64,000 nt of DNA, from NCBI RefSeq assembly GCF_965230805.1, contig NZ_OZ246019.1:1674001-1738000 (forward strand), written 5' to 3'. Shown one piece after another: positions 25,725 through 34,356 of this stretch; the first letter of the stretch is position 1; every line of letters begins with the position of its first letter. Source of the DNA: Marinifilum sp965230805. GTDB taxonomy: Bacteria > Bacteroidota > Bacteroidia > Bacteroidales > Marinifilaceae. The notes beneath the pieces were generated by a model that saw only the letters and a program-made list of their open reading frames with translations, was not told the origin of the DNA and did not search any database. The position numbers and the translations under genes are program-made.

Positions 25725-27023
25725 ATGACTGAAAACGTATCAATCAAATCATTTAAGTTCTTTTTCTTTCTTTTTACAGCCTCATTTTTATTGGCTTCGT
25801 GCGATGATGATGGCACTTATAACATTGTTAGAAATTCGAACACCATCTACGCAAGTATTGATGAAACAATGGGTGAATGGTATTTATGGAATGAAGATCT
25901 TCCAAATATTACTCCATCAAGCTATTCGTCGGTGAATGATTATTTTGAAGCTTTACTGGTATCGCAAGACAGGTGGAGTTATATTGCCAATCTTGATGCA
26001 TTATTGGCTTATCTTGAAAATGGGACCTATGTAGGTTATGGGCTTGCATTTAAATACGATAACAATAATGAACTTCGTGTAAAATTAATTTTTGAAGAAT
26101 CACCTTTGGCAGCAAAAGGAATTACCAGAGGGTGGAAATTAATTGAAATAAATGGTAAACTCGTTGCCGATATCAGTGAGGATGAGGTATTGAACGAATT
26201 AGATAAATCGAATTCTAATTTTGTATTTGAAAACAACTTGGGCGAACAAAAAGTAATTGATGCCAGCCAACAAGAACTGGATCAGAATTCTGTGCTAAGC
26301 AGAAAAGTAATCGATTATGAAGGAACCAAAGTTGCTTATCTAGCTTTTGATAGTTTCTTAGGAAGCTCTGAAGATGAATTAAACGAAGCTTTTGACCATT
26401 TTAAAGAGAATCAGGCTAAAGAATTGGTGTTAGATTTACGCTACAATGGTGGTGGTAGTAACTATATCTCAAATCAGCTAGCTGGATTAATTACTGGAAA
26501 TGCATTCAAAGGGGATGTTTATTCAAAGACCTTTCACAATACTTCGAAAAGCACTGAGGATTTTTCAGAAGCATTTTTTGATCAACCATCGGCTCATGGT
26601 TTTGATAGAGTATTTATAATCACAACGGAAAGAACTGCTTCGGCCAGCGAAATGGTTATAAATGGATTAAAGCCTTACTTGGGAAGTGATAAAGTAATCT
26701 TAATTGGTAGTCAAACACAAGGAAAACCTGTTGGCATGTATGTTTTCGAAGAGCCTGCTTTAAATTTGGCGATTGTTCCCATTAGCTTTTCCATTACCAA
26801 TGCAAATGACGAAGGCAATTACTTTGATGGAATACAAGTTGACTTTGAGATTTCTGATGATTTAAGTCATGATTTTGGAGATCCTGAAGAAAGCAATCTT
26901 CAGGCTGCACTTCAATATATCGATCAAGATAATTTCCCTGCAATTACTGCTATCAAATCCTTATCCACAACCGAAAGAGAATTTAAGAAAAAAGGGTTTG
27001 AATTATTGATTGATGCGAATTAA
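25725..27023 (+). CDS. S41 family peptidase lipoprotein
   Basis: A 432-aa C-terminal-processing-type serine peptidase. The signal segment ends in lipobox LLASC (Cys26), followed by DDDG. An N-terminal helical cap contains GEWYLWNEDLP, common in Bacteroidota S41 proteins. A PDZ-like segment covers ~100-180 (YVGYGLAF, ITRGWKLIEINGK). The catalytic core has LVLDLRYNGGG, TERTASASEM with the nucleophile at Ser306 or Ser308, and QTQGKPVG with Lys334. It probably degrades envelope proteins. The gene lies between tRNA-Phe copies 1 and 2 and on the opposite strand to them. Confidence 0.9.
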   Translation: MTENVSIKSFKFFFFLFTASFLLASCDDDGTYNIVRNSNTIYASIDETMGEWYLWNEDLPNITPSSYSSVNDYFEALLVSQDRWSYIANLDALLAYLENGTYVGYGLAFKYDNNNELRVKLIFEESPLAAKGITRGWKLIEINGKLVADISEDEVLNELDKSNSNFVFENNLGEQKVIDASQQELDQNSVLSRKVIDYEGTKVAYLAFDSFLGSSEDELNEAFDHFKENQAKELVLDLRYNGGGSNYISNQLAGLITGNAFKGDVYSKTFHNTSKSTEDFSEAFFDQPSAHGFDRVFIITTERTASASEMVINGLKPYLGSDKVILIGSQTQGKPVGMYVFEEPALNLAIVPISFSITNANDEGNYFDGIQVDFEISDDLSHDFGDPEESNLQAALQYIDQDNFPAITAIKSLSTTEREFKKKGFELLIDAN

Positions 27024-27078
27024 GCCATAAACAAGAAAATTAAAAAAGGGAAAAACCAAATGCTTTTCCCTTTTTTTG

Positions 27079-27151
27079 TGGTACCACCTGGAATCGAACC
27101 AGGGACACATGGATTTTCAGTCCATTGCTCTACCAACTGAGCTATGGTACC
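27079..27151 (-). tRNA. tRNA-Phe (GAA), copy 2
   Basis: The 73 nt are identical to copy 1, with anticodon GAA and no encoded CCA. It is separated from copy 3 by 29 nt and forms a pair with it. Confidence 0.95.
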
Positions 27152-27180
27152 TTACCATTATGATTCTCAAAAAACGAAAG

Positions 27181-27253
27181 TGGTACCACCTGGAATCGAA
27201 CCAGGGACACATGGATTTTCAGTCCATTGCTCTACCAACTGAGCTATGGTACC
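27181..27253 (-). tRNA. tRNA-Phe (GAA), copy 3
   Basis: Identical to copies 1 and 2 over 73 nt. On the minus strand it is the first of the tandem pair. Confidence 0.95.
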
Positions 27254-27353
27254 CTCTTTACTTGAGCGATGCAAAATTACGTAAAAAAATTACATCACCA
27301 AATAAAATAAAGAAAATTAGAAGGGATTTTTTAAGGTATTGTAAACTTCTTGT

Positions 27354-27361
27354 TACCTTTG
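27354..27361 (+). promoter_or_regulatory. -7 box of the M16 peptidase gene
   Basis: TACCTTTG matches TAnnTTTG. It implies a start of transcription near 27368, and so supports translation from the ATG at 27380 rather than 27350. Confidence 0.5.
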
Positions 27362-27379
27362 CATCCTAATAAAAAATAT

Positions 27380-28600
27380 ATGGTATTCGAAACTTACACA
27401 TTATCAAATGGTATCCGCTTAATTCATCGCCCTGTTAAGGCAAACGTTGCCCACTGCGGAATTATTTTGAATACTGGTTCCCGAGATGAGAAAGAGGACG
27501 AATGGGGAATTGCTCATTTCATAGAGCATGTTGTGTTTAAAGGAACTACAAAACGTAAAGCATATCACATATTAAGCCGTATGGAGGATGTAGGTGGAGA
27601 GCTTAACGCCTACACCACCAAAGAAGAAACATGCGTTTATACTACTTTTTTGGATAAAGATTACAACAGAGCTCTTGAACTAATCAGCGATATCACCTTC
27701 AACTCTGTTTTCCCTGAAAAGGAGCTGGAAAAGGAAAAAGAAGTAATCCTTGATGAAATCAACTCATACAAAGATTCCCCTTCGGAACTTATTTTTGATG
27801 ATTTTGAAGAGTTACTTTTCAAGAAAGATGCCATCGGCAGAAATATCCTGGGAACTCCTAAGCACATCAAAGCTTTTACGCGTGATGACATCCTGAATTT
27901 TATCAATAATAATTACCATACCGATCAGATGGTAATTAGTTCTGTTGGTAATATTCCCTTTAATAAGTTGGCGCTGATGGTAGAAAAATACTTTGGAAGC
28001 ATACCTGAAAACTCTCGTCTCAACAAAAGAATAAGGCCAAACTCTTACAAAGCAAGAACACAAACTTTAGTTAAAAATACTTATCAGAGACATTGTGTAT
28101 TGGGAAATATCGCTTATGATGCAAATGATGATCGAAGAATTTCCTTGTCGCTGTTAACAAATATATTGGGCGGACCTGGTATGAATTCCCGTTTGAATCT
28201 TTCCTTACGCGAAAAACATGGATTGGCATACAATATAGAAGCCAATTATACACCATATGCCGATACAGGAGTTTTTAGCATTTATTTTGGAACCGATAAA
28301 GGATATCTGGACAAATGTCTGAGTCTGATTCATAAAGAAATGGATTTGCTTTGCACAAAACAACTTGGTCCAATACAGTTAACCAAAGCAAAAAATCAAA
28401 TGATTGGACAGATTGCCATTTCGTCGGAAAACAACGAGAATTTAATGCTAAATGTTGGCAAAAGCTTCCTTCTTTACAATAGAGTGGATTCTTTAGAGGA
28501 GATCTACCAAAAAGTTGAATCGATAACATCGGAGCAATTAATTGAAGTTGCCAACGAAATTTTAAATAAAGAGAAATTAACCACTTTGATGTATAAATAA
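27380..28600 (+). CDS. M16 family zinc peptidase
   Basis: A 406-aa processing-peptidase-like protein. The inverted zinc motif HFIEHVVFKGT (HxxEH) lies near residue 49, and the downstream Glu is in ELNAYTTKEETCVY. The second half is the usual inactive M16 repeat with GGPGMNSRLNLSLREKHGLAY. No signal peptide is present, so it is probably cytoplasmic. It forms a two-gene unit with the O-methyltransferase, whose ATG is 2 nt after its stop. Confidence 0.93.
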   Translation: MVFETYTLSNGIRLIHRPVKANVAHCGIILNTGSRDEKEDEWGIAHFIEHVVFKGTTKRKAYHILSRMEDVGGELNAYTTKEETCVYTTFLDKDYNRALELISDITFNSVFPEKELEKEKEVILDEINSYKDSPSELIFDDFEELLFKKDAIGRNILGTPKHIKAFTRDDILNFINNNYHTDQMVISSVGNIPFNKLALMVEKYFGSIPENSRLNKRIRPNSYKARTQTLVKNTYQRHCVLGNIAYDANDDRRISLSLLTNILGGPGMNSRLNLSLREKHGLAYNIEANYTPYADTGVFSIYFGTDKGYLDKCLSLIHKEMDLLCTKQLGPIQLTKAKNQMIGQIAISSENNENLMLNVGKSFLLYNRVDSLEEIYQKVESITSEQLIEVANEILNKEKLTTLMYK

Positions 28601-28602
28601 TC

Positions 28603-29244
28603 ATGTTGGAGATTAATAAAGAGCTGGAGGAATACATCCTAACACATACCGAAACCGAAGATCAAATCTTAAAGAATCTTACCCGGGAGACACATGTTAA
28701 AATGCTGCGCCCAAGAATGCTTTCGGGGCATATGCAAGGTAAATTTCTGAAAATGATTTGCCAGATGATGAGTCCCAAACGCATTTTGGAAATAGGAACT
28801 TATACTGGTTATTCAGCAATTAGTATGGCTATGGGAACTCCTGACGATTGCGTAGTCCATACAATTGATTGCAACGATGAACTGGAATACTTCACCCGTA
28901 AATTTATCAAACAATCGGGCCAAGAGAACAAAATAAAGTTCCACATTGGCGAGGCTTTAGAAATCATTCCAAATATCGATGAAGAATTTGATTTGGTGTT
29001 TATCGATGCTGACAAAAGGCAATACATTGATTATTTCGAAGCCATTTTCCCAAAACTAAAGCAAGGTGGTTTTGTTTTGGCTGATGATGTATTGTGGGAT
29101 GGTAAGGTTCTGGAAGAAGTTGAATCGAAAGACAAGCAAACACAAGGAATTTTAGCATTTAATGATTTTATTCACAATGATGAAAGAATTGAAAACTTAA
29201 TGCTTCCTATTCGACATGGTCTGATGATGATTAGAAAAAAATAG
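28603..29244 (+). CDS. Class I SAM-dependent O-methyltransferase (COMT-like)
   Basis: A 213-aa methyltransferase of the catechol O-methyltransferase/caffeoyl-CoA type. The SAM site is RILEIGTYTGYSAISMA; metal and substrate residues lie in VFIDADKRQYIDYFE and LADDVLWDGKV. The natural substrate is unknown; related bacterial enzymes methylate catechols or modified nucleosides. The gene is co-transcribed with the M16 peptidase and converges with the next gene by 4 nt. Confidence 0.92.
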   Translation: MLEINKELEEYILTHTETEDQILKNLTRETHVKMLRPRMLSGHMQGKFLKMICQMMSPKRILEIGTYTGYSAISMAMGTPDDCVVHTIDCNDELEYFTRKFIKQSGQENKIKFHIGEALEIIPNIDEEFDLVFIDADKRQYIDYFEAIFPKLKQGGFVLADDVLWDGKVLEEVESKDKQTQGILAFNDFIHNDERIENLMLPIRHGLMMIRKK

Positions 29245-29248
29245 TTTT

Positions 29249-29998
29249 CTATTCTAAATCAACAAGCTTTATAAGCACCGTTGCTCCCAGATTGGTTTGT
29301 CCGTTTTTTTGAATGACTTGCCAGCCTTGTTTTTTTAATTCTTTTTCCAATCCATGATTTAGCATACCATGAGCTACAAGCACCGCAGTTTCTTCTTTTT
29401 GGGCAAGCTTAATCAGGTTTTCAACTGCATACTTTACTCTTTGTTTTGCCTCTTTCCTGCTTTCAATTCCTTTGTGATTGAAACCCAATAACCAACTACC
29501 ACGGCTAAAAAATTGCCAAACTGGCAGAGGAAGCTTTATGAAGCTAGTGGCCTTAACAATTTTGATCTCATATTCTCGAAAAATAGAGTCGGAAACCACT
29601 GGATATTTGTCACCAAAAATAGCCAATGCCGTTTCTTGAGAACGTGGCAAGTTGGAACAATATATGAAGTGATCGGGATTCAAATTCACCTTTACCAATT
29701 CAGAACCGAAAGGAACAATTGGTGCAGAATTGTAATCGCAAACATATTGCTCAGCCTCTTTTGCAGAATAAAAAAGTTTCTTTTTAAGGTTTGGCTTCGC
29801 ATGACGAATCAAGTAAATCTGCAATTTCTTCTTTCCCTGCTTTTGCAGTTTCAACTGCTCACCTTCAGAAACCTCGGTAACACATGTAAATGCATCGCAA
29901 GTGTTTACTGATTGAAGATATTTATTCTGCGTAACACATGATTGCATTACAAATCCATAAATAATCAATAACAAATATATTGGAATAAACTTTTTCAA
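29249..29998 (-). CDS. Histidine phosphatase superfamily lipoprotein
   Basis: A 249-aa exported protein with lipobox VMQSC (Cys21). The phosphatase core has LIRHAKPN with the nucleophilic His, a second Arg in SNLPRSQETA, REYEI, and VAHGMLNHG with the second His. The substrate is unknown. Membrane anchoring suggests a periplasmic or surface phosphate ester. Confidence 0.85.
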   Translation of the reverse strand: MKKFIPIYLLLIIYGFVMQSCVTQNKYLQSVNTCDAFTCVTEVSEGEQLKLQKQGKKKLQIYLIRHAKPNLKKKLFYSAKEAEQYVCDYNSAPIVPFGSELVKVNLNPDHFIYCSNLPRSQETALAIFGDKYPVVSDSIFREYEIKIVKATSFIKLPLPVWQFFSRGSWLLGFNHKGIESRKEAKQRVKYAVENLIKLAQKEETAVLVAHGMLNHGLEKELKKQGWQVIQKNGQTNLGATVLIKLVDLE

Positions 29999-30146
29999 TT
30001 CTCTACAGTTTTAACTCACAAACATCAAATTTAATTGATTTAAGTGATCTCGAGCAAATAAGTATTGTAAAAATTAGACCGATAGTTGAATGACAATGCA
30101 TACTAAAAAGTGATATCTTTACAAATCATTTAACAGTTTATAAAAA

Positions 30147-31187
30147 ATGGAAACAAAGAAACTGACACAGTTTAGTCCGGGAGCAGGATGTGGATGTAAA
30201 ATCTCACCAAAAGATTTAGAATGCATTTTAAAAAGCAGCACACCAAGAATTCCTAACCCAAACTTGTTGGTTGGTAACGATACCAAAGATGATGCTGCCG
30301 TTTACGATTTGGGTAACGGCCAAGCATTAATCAGTACCACCGATTTCTTTACTCCAATTGTAGATGATCCTTACAACTTTGGGCGAATTGCTGCAACCAA
30401 CGCCATCAGCGATATTTATGCTATGGGAGGAAAACCAATTATGGCTTTAGCAATTCTTGCATGGCCATTGGAAAAACTATCTACTGATATGGCACAGAAA
30501 GTAGTTGAGGGAGCCAGAGATGTTTGTGCCGATGCCGGAATCCAGTTAGCCGGAGGTCATTCCATTGATATTGGCGATCCTGTATTTGGTTTATCGGTAA
30601 ACGGAATTGTTGCAACCGAAAGAGTGAAGAAGAACAATACTGCCTGTCCAAACTGCACCTTGTTCCTAACGAAACCTCTTGGAATTGGCGTTTTAACTAC
30701 TGCCGAAAAAAAGAAATTAATCGCTCATGAAGACAATCAGATTGCAGTGGATTTAATGTGTAGTCTAAATAAAGTTGGTGTTATATTCGGAGAGCAAGAA
30801 TACATTAAATCCATGACTGATGTAACAGGTTTTGGACTTTTGGGTCACCTAAGCGAAATCTGTGAAGGAAGCAATGTAAATGCAGCAATCAATTACAAAG
30901 ATGTACCCAAGATTGATGGCGTAGAAGAATTAATTCAGAAAGGAAGTACTCCGGGAGGAACCCGCAGGAACTGGGCTTCCTACGGTCACCTGATTGGCAA
31001 AATCACCGAAGAGCAAAAAGCGCTGCTTTGCGATCCACAAACAAGCGGTGGATTATTGGTTGCTGTTGACAACAATCATATTGATGAATTTATCAGTCTG
31101 GCAAAAAAAGAAGGATTTGATCTCCATCCTATTGGAAAGCTGGAAGAACGAAAAGAGAATAACAAACCATTTATCAGAATAGAATAG
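30147..31187 (+). CDS. selD: Selenide, water dikinase (selenophosphate synthetase)
   Basis: A 346-aa AIRS-type synthetase making selenophosphate from selenide and ATP. The N-terminal catalytic loop is GAGCGCKISPKDLE, with Cys (not selenocysteine) at the active position and the essential Lys after it. Further motifs are DDAAVYDLGNGQALISTTDFFTP (split here as DDAAVYDLG and ISTTDFFTP), ISDIYAMGG, AGGHSIDIGDPVFGL and DVTGFGLLGHL. A YedF-like gene follows after 2 nt. No selA, selB or selenouridine synthase is in the window, so the use of the product is not shown. Confidence 0.96.
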   Translation: METKKLTQFSPGAGCGCKISPKDLECILKSSTPRIPNPNLLVGNDTKDDAAVYDLGNGQALISTTDFFTPIVDDPYNFGRIAATNAISDIYAMGGKPIMALAILAWPLEKLSTDMAQKVVEGARDVCADAGIQLAGGHSIDIGDPVFGLSVNGIVATERVKKNNTACPNCTLFLTKPLGIGVLTTAEKKKLIAHEDNQIAVDLMCSLNKVGVIFGEQEYIKSMTDVTGFGLLGHLSEICEGSNVNAAINYKDVPKIDGVEELIQKGSTPGGTRRNWASYGHLIGKITEEQKALLCDPQTSGGLLVAVDNNHIDEFISLAKKEGFDLHPIGKLEERKENNKPFIRIE

Positions 31188-31189
31188 TT

Positions 31190-31531
31190 ATGCACAGAAA
31201 TACATTAATTCAGCTTACCCAAAATGGAATGGGTAATGGCAGCGAAGAATTGGGTTTAAAATTGGCTACCAATTACTTTAAACTATTGGATGCAGAAAAC
31301 AGGTTGCCAAAAATAATTGTGTTCTACAATGCTGGCGTAAAGTTGATTTGTGAAAATTCGCCTGCATTAGAAGCATTGCAAAAACTTGAAAATAGGGGAG
31401 TAAGAATGTTGGCATGCAAAACCTGTCTTGATTTCTTCAAATTATCAGATAAAATTAAAATTGGTTCGGTAGGTAGCATGCCTGATATCATTACTCTGCA
31501 GGCTGATGCCGATAAGGTGATTAACTTGTAA
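31190..31531 (+). CDS. yedF: YedF-like selenium-metabolism protein (DsrE/F-like)
   Basis: A 113-aa protein with only the C-terminal DsrE-like domain of the selenium-associated YedF family; the N-terminal TusA-like domain is absent. It opens with LIQLTQNGMGNGSEELG, the family signature. LACKTCLDFF carries the Cys pair proposed to handle selenium or sulfur. Coupling to selD by 2 nt supports the assignment. Confidence 0.88.
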   Translation: MHRNTLIQLTQNGMGNGSEELGLKLATNYFKLLDAENRLPKIIVFYNAGVKLICENSPALEALQKLENRGVRMLACKTCLDFFKLSDKIKIGSVGSMPDIITLQADADKVINL

Positions 31532-31643
31532 CAAGGACACGAAAGCTGCTACCCTCACATCTGAATGTGAGTTTTTTTTACTTGATATGATTAAATTAAA
31601 GCAAGCATTGTATCTTTAGTATTGCATTTATATTTACACATAC

Positions 31644-32012
31644 TTGAAAAAAGCACTCACATATTTTTTCATTATCCTGTTTACATGCCAGACTTGTGAA
31701 CAGGTTTTTATATTGTCTCATTTTGTGATCAATCAAGAATTCTATTCTGTAATTTGTGAGAACAAGGACAAACCAAAAATGAAGTGTAATGGAAAATGCC
31801 ATCTTAAAAAACAACTAAAACAACATAAGGAGAAACAATCGGAGAAGGAAAAAATCTGTATTGAAAAGGAGAGCATAAACTTTATTACTGATTGTCACGA
31901 TTTACTTCCCAAACCAAAAATTTCTATTACCAAAGCTGATGTAATTCTTCCTCATATTCAGCCAACAAAGAAGCACATATCAGAAATTTTTCGCCCTCCG
32001 CAACATCGTTAA
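31644..32012 (+). CDS. Small exported Cys-containing protein upstream of a copper-type TonB receptor
   Basis: A 122-aa protein translated from a TTG codon (TTG AAA AAA GCA). The hydrophobic N-terminus (LTYFFIILFTC) is a signal or anchor. It has a CQTCEQ pair, then MKCNGKCHLKKQ, a CxxxC motif that is common in short Bacteroidota proteins next to metal receptors, and a Lys/Glu-rich middle. I do not know the family function; metal binding or sensing is a guess. The receptor gene starts 105 nt downstream in the same direction. Confidence 0.65.
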   Translation: MKKALTYFFIILFTCQTCEQVFILSHFVINQEFYSVICENKDKPKMKCNGKCHLKKQLKQHKEKQSEKEKICIEKESINFITDCHDLLPKPKISITKADVILPHIQPTKKHISEIFRPPQHR

Positions 32013-32117
32013 TTTTTTCTATTTGATGGATTCAATATTGTAAACACTACAGTATTGTCATGTTTTGTGCACCAATAACTCAGGTGCTCAATAGTTTTGA
32101 ACGCATAAAAATAAAGA

Positions 32118-34355
32118 ATGAAAAAATTACTTACTATCTGTATGCTACTAATTTGCATGCAGGTATATTCTCAAAAAACCATTCAGCTCTTAGATCAGGA
32201 AGCTGAACATCCCATTGCATACGCTCATTTTCTTTATCAAAATCAGAAGGGAAATACCAATGCAGATGGTGAATTTACCATTAAATATATCGAAGGTGCA
32301 ACGCTTCACCTATCACATGTAAACTATGGAAAAGTTTCTATTACAGATAGCAAAATAAAAGCTGCATTACAGTCTGGAAAGTTATCTCTGTATAAAACCT
32401 ACGTTAGTTTGTTACCAACCACCATCATCGCACGAAAAACAACTGGCAAAGAATCTGAAACCTTGCAAATTAGTTCAAGCGATAAATTGTCGCATGACGC
32501 AGGTGAATTCTTGAGTCAATCGGGCTTAATTGGCGGGATACGCAAGAGCGGTAGTTATGGATTCGATCCTGTAATGCGAGGTTTCAAATACGATCAGTTA
32601 AATATCGTAATGGATAATGGAATGTGTGCCACAGCTGCTTGCCCTAATCGAATGGATCCTCCTATTAGTCAAATCCCTTTAAACATGGTTAATAAAGTAG
32701 AAATCATGAAAGGCCCTCATTCATTGCGATATGGTAACTCATTTGGAGGCAGTATCCATTTTAAATCATCCACAAATGGATTTGCAGATAAGGCTAGCGC
32801 ATTTGGACGTGCAAGCGGAAGCTACGAAAGTAACGGAGAAATATACAGAACCGAAGCACTGGCAGGAGCCAAAGGCAAGTTCTATAATTTTGGAATTTTT
32901 GGAGCTTACAGCAAAGGATCTGATTACGAAGATGGCAATGGTGATATAGTTGCATCAAGTTTTAATCGCCGAAATATTGGTATAAGCGGTAACTTTAAAT
33001 TATCTGAATCTCAGAACATACAAATATCTGCAAATAGCAATTATGCCGAAGATGTTGATTTTCCAGCTTTGAATATGGATTTGCGAGAAGATGACACAAA
33101 ATTAATTAGTCTTGCACACAAAATTACATTCAAAAATTCAGCCTTGGCTTCTATTTCAACATCAGGAAATGCCTCTTTCGTAGATCATATAATGGATAAT
33201 CTTACCAAGAATTTGAATCCACGAAAAGTGAATGCAATAACCAAGGCTGAAACAAAAAATTATGCATTTAGATCCGAAGCAGCTTTTCAATTCAAAGAAA
33301 GTTCATTATTTGCTGGCGTTGATTACAAATCGGAACAAGCCGAGGGAGTTCGTTCACGTGAAATGCTTATGGGACCAATGGCTGGCAACACGATGTATGA
33401 CAACATTTGGCAAGACAGCAAAATTGAAAAGGTTGGCCTATTTGGAGAGTATCATTTTACAATTGATGAAACCTACTTTGTAGCTTCATCCAGAATAGAA
33501 AACAATTCTGCTGAAAGCAATGATAAAGCTGCAAACTTTATAAATGCCAATCCCAATGATCCATCGGATGAAATGAATTTCTCCTTTAGCATTGGTGCAA
33601 ACAAAGATTTATCGGAAAACCTAAGAATGGGTGTTTGGTTTGGAAGAGCAGAGAGAAGTGGAAGCTTAACCGAACGATTCATTAATCATATTCCTGTTGA
33701 TGTTGATCCTTACGAAAGAATTGGTAATCCTGAATTAGATCCGGAAATTAACTACCAACTTGACTATAATATCAACTGGGATACAGAACATTTCTCTTTA
33801 AATATTAACCTGTTCAATTCGTGGCTGCGCGATTATATCAGTTCGGAAATCAGATCGGACATTACGCCATTAATGGCAAGCGCTCCCGGAGTAAAGCAAT
33901 TTGTAAACATTAACAAAGCAGTAATGAGAGGATTCGAAATTGGTTTTAATCAATCCATTACTAGCTATTTGTATCACAAATTGAACTTGGCTTATACTTA
34001 CGGCAAAAACAAGGAAATCAATCAACCCTTGCCTGAAATTCCTCCTTTGGATATCCGCTACAGCTTGGGTGCACATTTGTGCAAACAAAAGTTTACACCC
34101 GAGTTGATGTTACGATATGCAGCACAGCAAAATCGAGTTGCAGAAAATTATGGAGAAACAGAAACACCGGATTTTACAGTTGTAGATTTTAAAGCAAAAT
34201 ATCAGATCACTGATCATTTTCAGATCATCGGAGGGATTAGAAACCTATTCGATGAAGCTTACTACGAACATTTAAGCAGATCGGTAAAAGGAAGCAATCA
34301 AGCAATTTATGCCCCAGGCAGAAGCTTTTACCTTACACTTGGTTTGAATCTGTAA
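32118..34355 (+). CDS. TonB-dependent receptor, OprC/NosA-like (copper)
   Basis: A 745-aa outer-membrane receptor with signal peptide (cleaved near VYSQ), a short carboxypeptidase-like N-domain, plug and barrel. The plug contains TAACPNRMDPP. Cys175 and Met179 form CxxxM, and His357/Met359 in VDHIMD form HxM. Spacing between the two motifs is close to that of the copper site described for Pseudomonas OprC, which uses CxxxM and HxM. This makes copper uptake the best call. The C-terminus (YAPGRSFYLTLGLNL) is a normal barrel end. A small Cys-containing protein gene precedes it. Confidence 0.85.
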   Translation: MKKLLTICMLLICMQVYSQKTIQLLDQEAEHPIAYAHFLYQNQKGNTNADGEFTIKYIEGATLHLSHVNYGKVSITDSKIKAALQSGKLSLYKTYVSLLPTTIIARKTTGKESETLQISSSDKLSHDAGEFLSQSGLIGGIRKSGSYGFDPVMRGFKYDQLNIVMDNGMCATAACPNRMDPPISQIPLNMVNKVEIMKGPHSLRYGNSFGGSIHFKSSTNGFADKASAFGRASGSYESNGEIYRTEALAGAKGKFYNFGIFGAYSKGSDYEDGNGDIVASSFNRRNIGISGNFKLSESQNIQISANSNYAEDVDFPALNMDLREDDTKLISLAHKITFKNSALASISTSGNASFVDHIMDNLTKNLNPRKVNAITKAETKNYAFRSEAAFQFKESSLFAGVDYKSEQAEGVRSREMLMGPMAGNTMYDNIWQDSKIEKVGLFGEYHFTIDETYFVASSRIENNSAESNDKAANFINANPNDPSDEMNFSFSIGANKDLSENLRMGVWFGRAERSGSLTERFINHIPVDVDPYERIGNPELDPEINYQLDYNINWDTEHFSLNINLFNSWLRDYISSEIRSDITPLMASAPGVKQFVNINKAVMRGFEIGFNQSITSYLYHKLNLAYTYGKNKEINQPLPEIPPLDIRYSLGAHLCKQKFTPELMLRYAAQQNRVAENYGETETPDFTVVDFKAKYQITDHFQIIGGIRNLFDEAYYEHLSRSVKGSNQAIYAPGRSFYLTLGLNL

Positions 34356-34356
34356 A

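Noticed and set aside
27076..27369. 97-aa frame with two identical 19-residue repeats
   Set aside because: The repeats are simply tRNA-Phe copies 2 and 3 read as protein.
30147..31187. Selenocysteine-containing SelD
   Set aside because: The active position is encoded as Cys within GAGCGCK, and there is no in-frame TGA.
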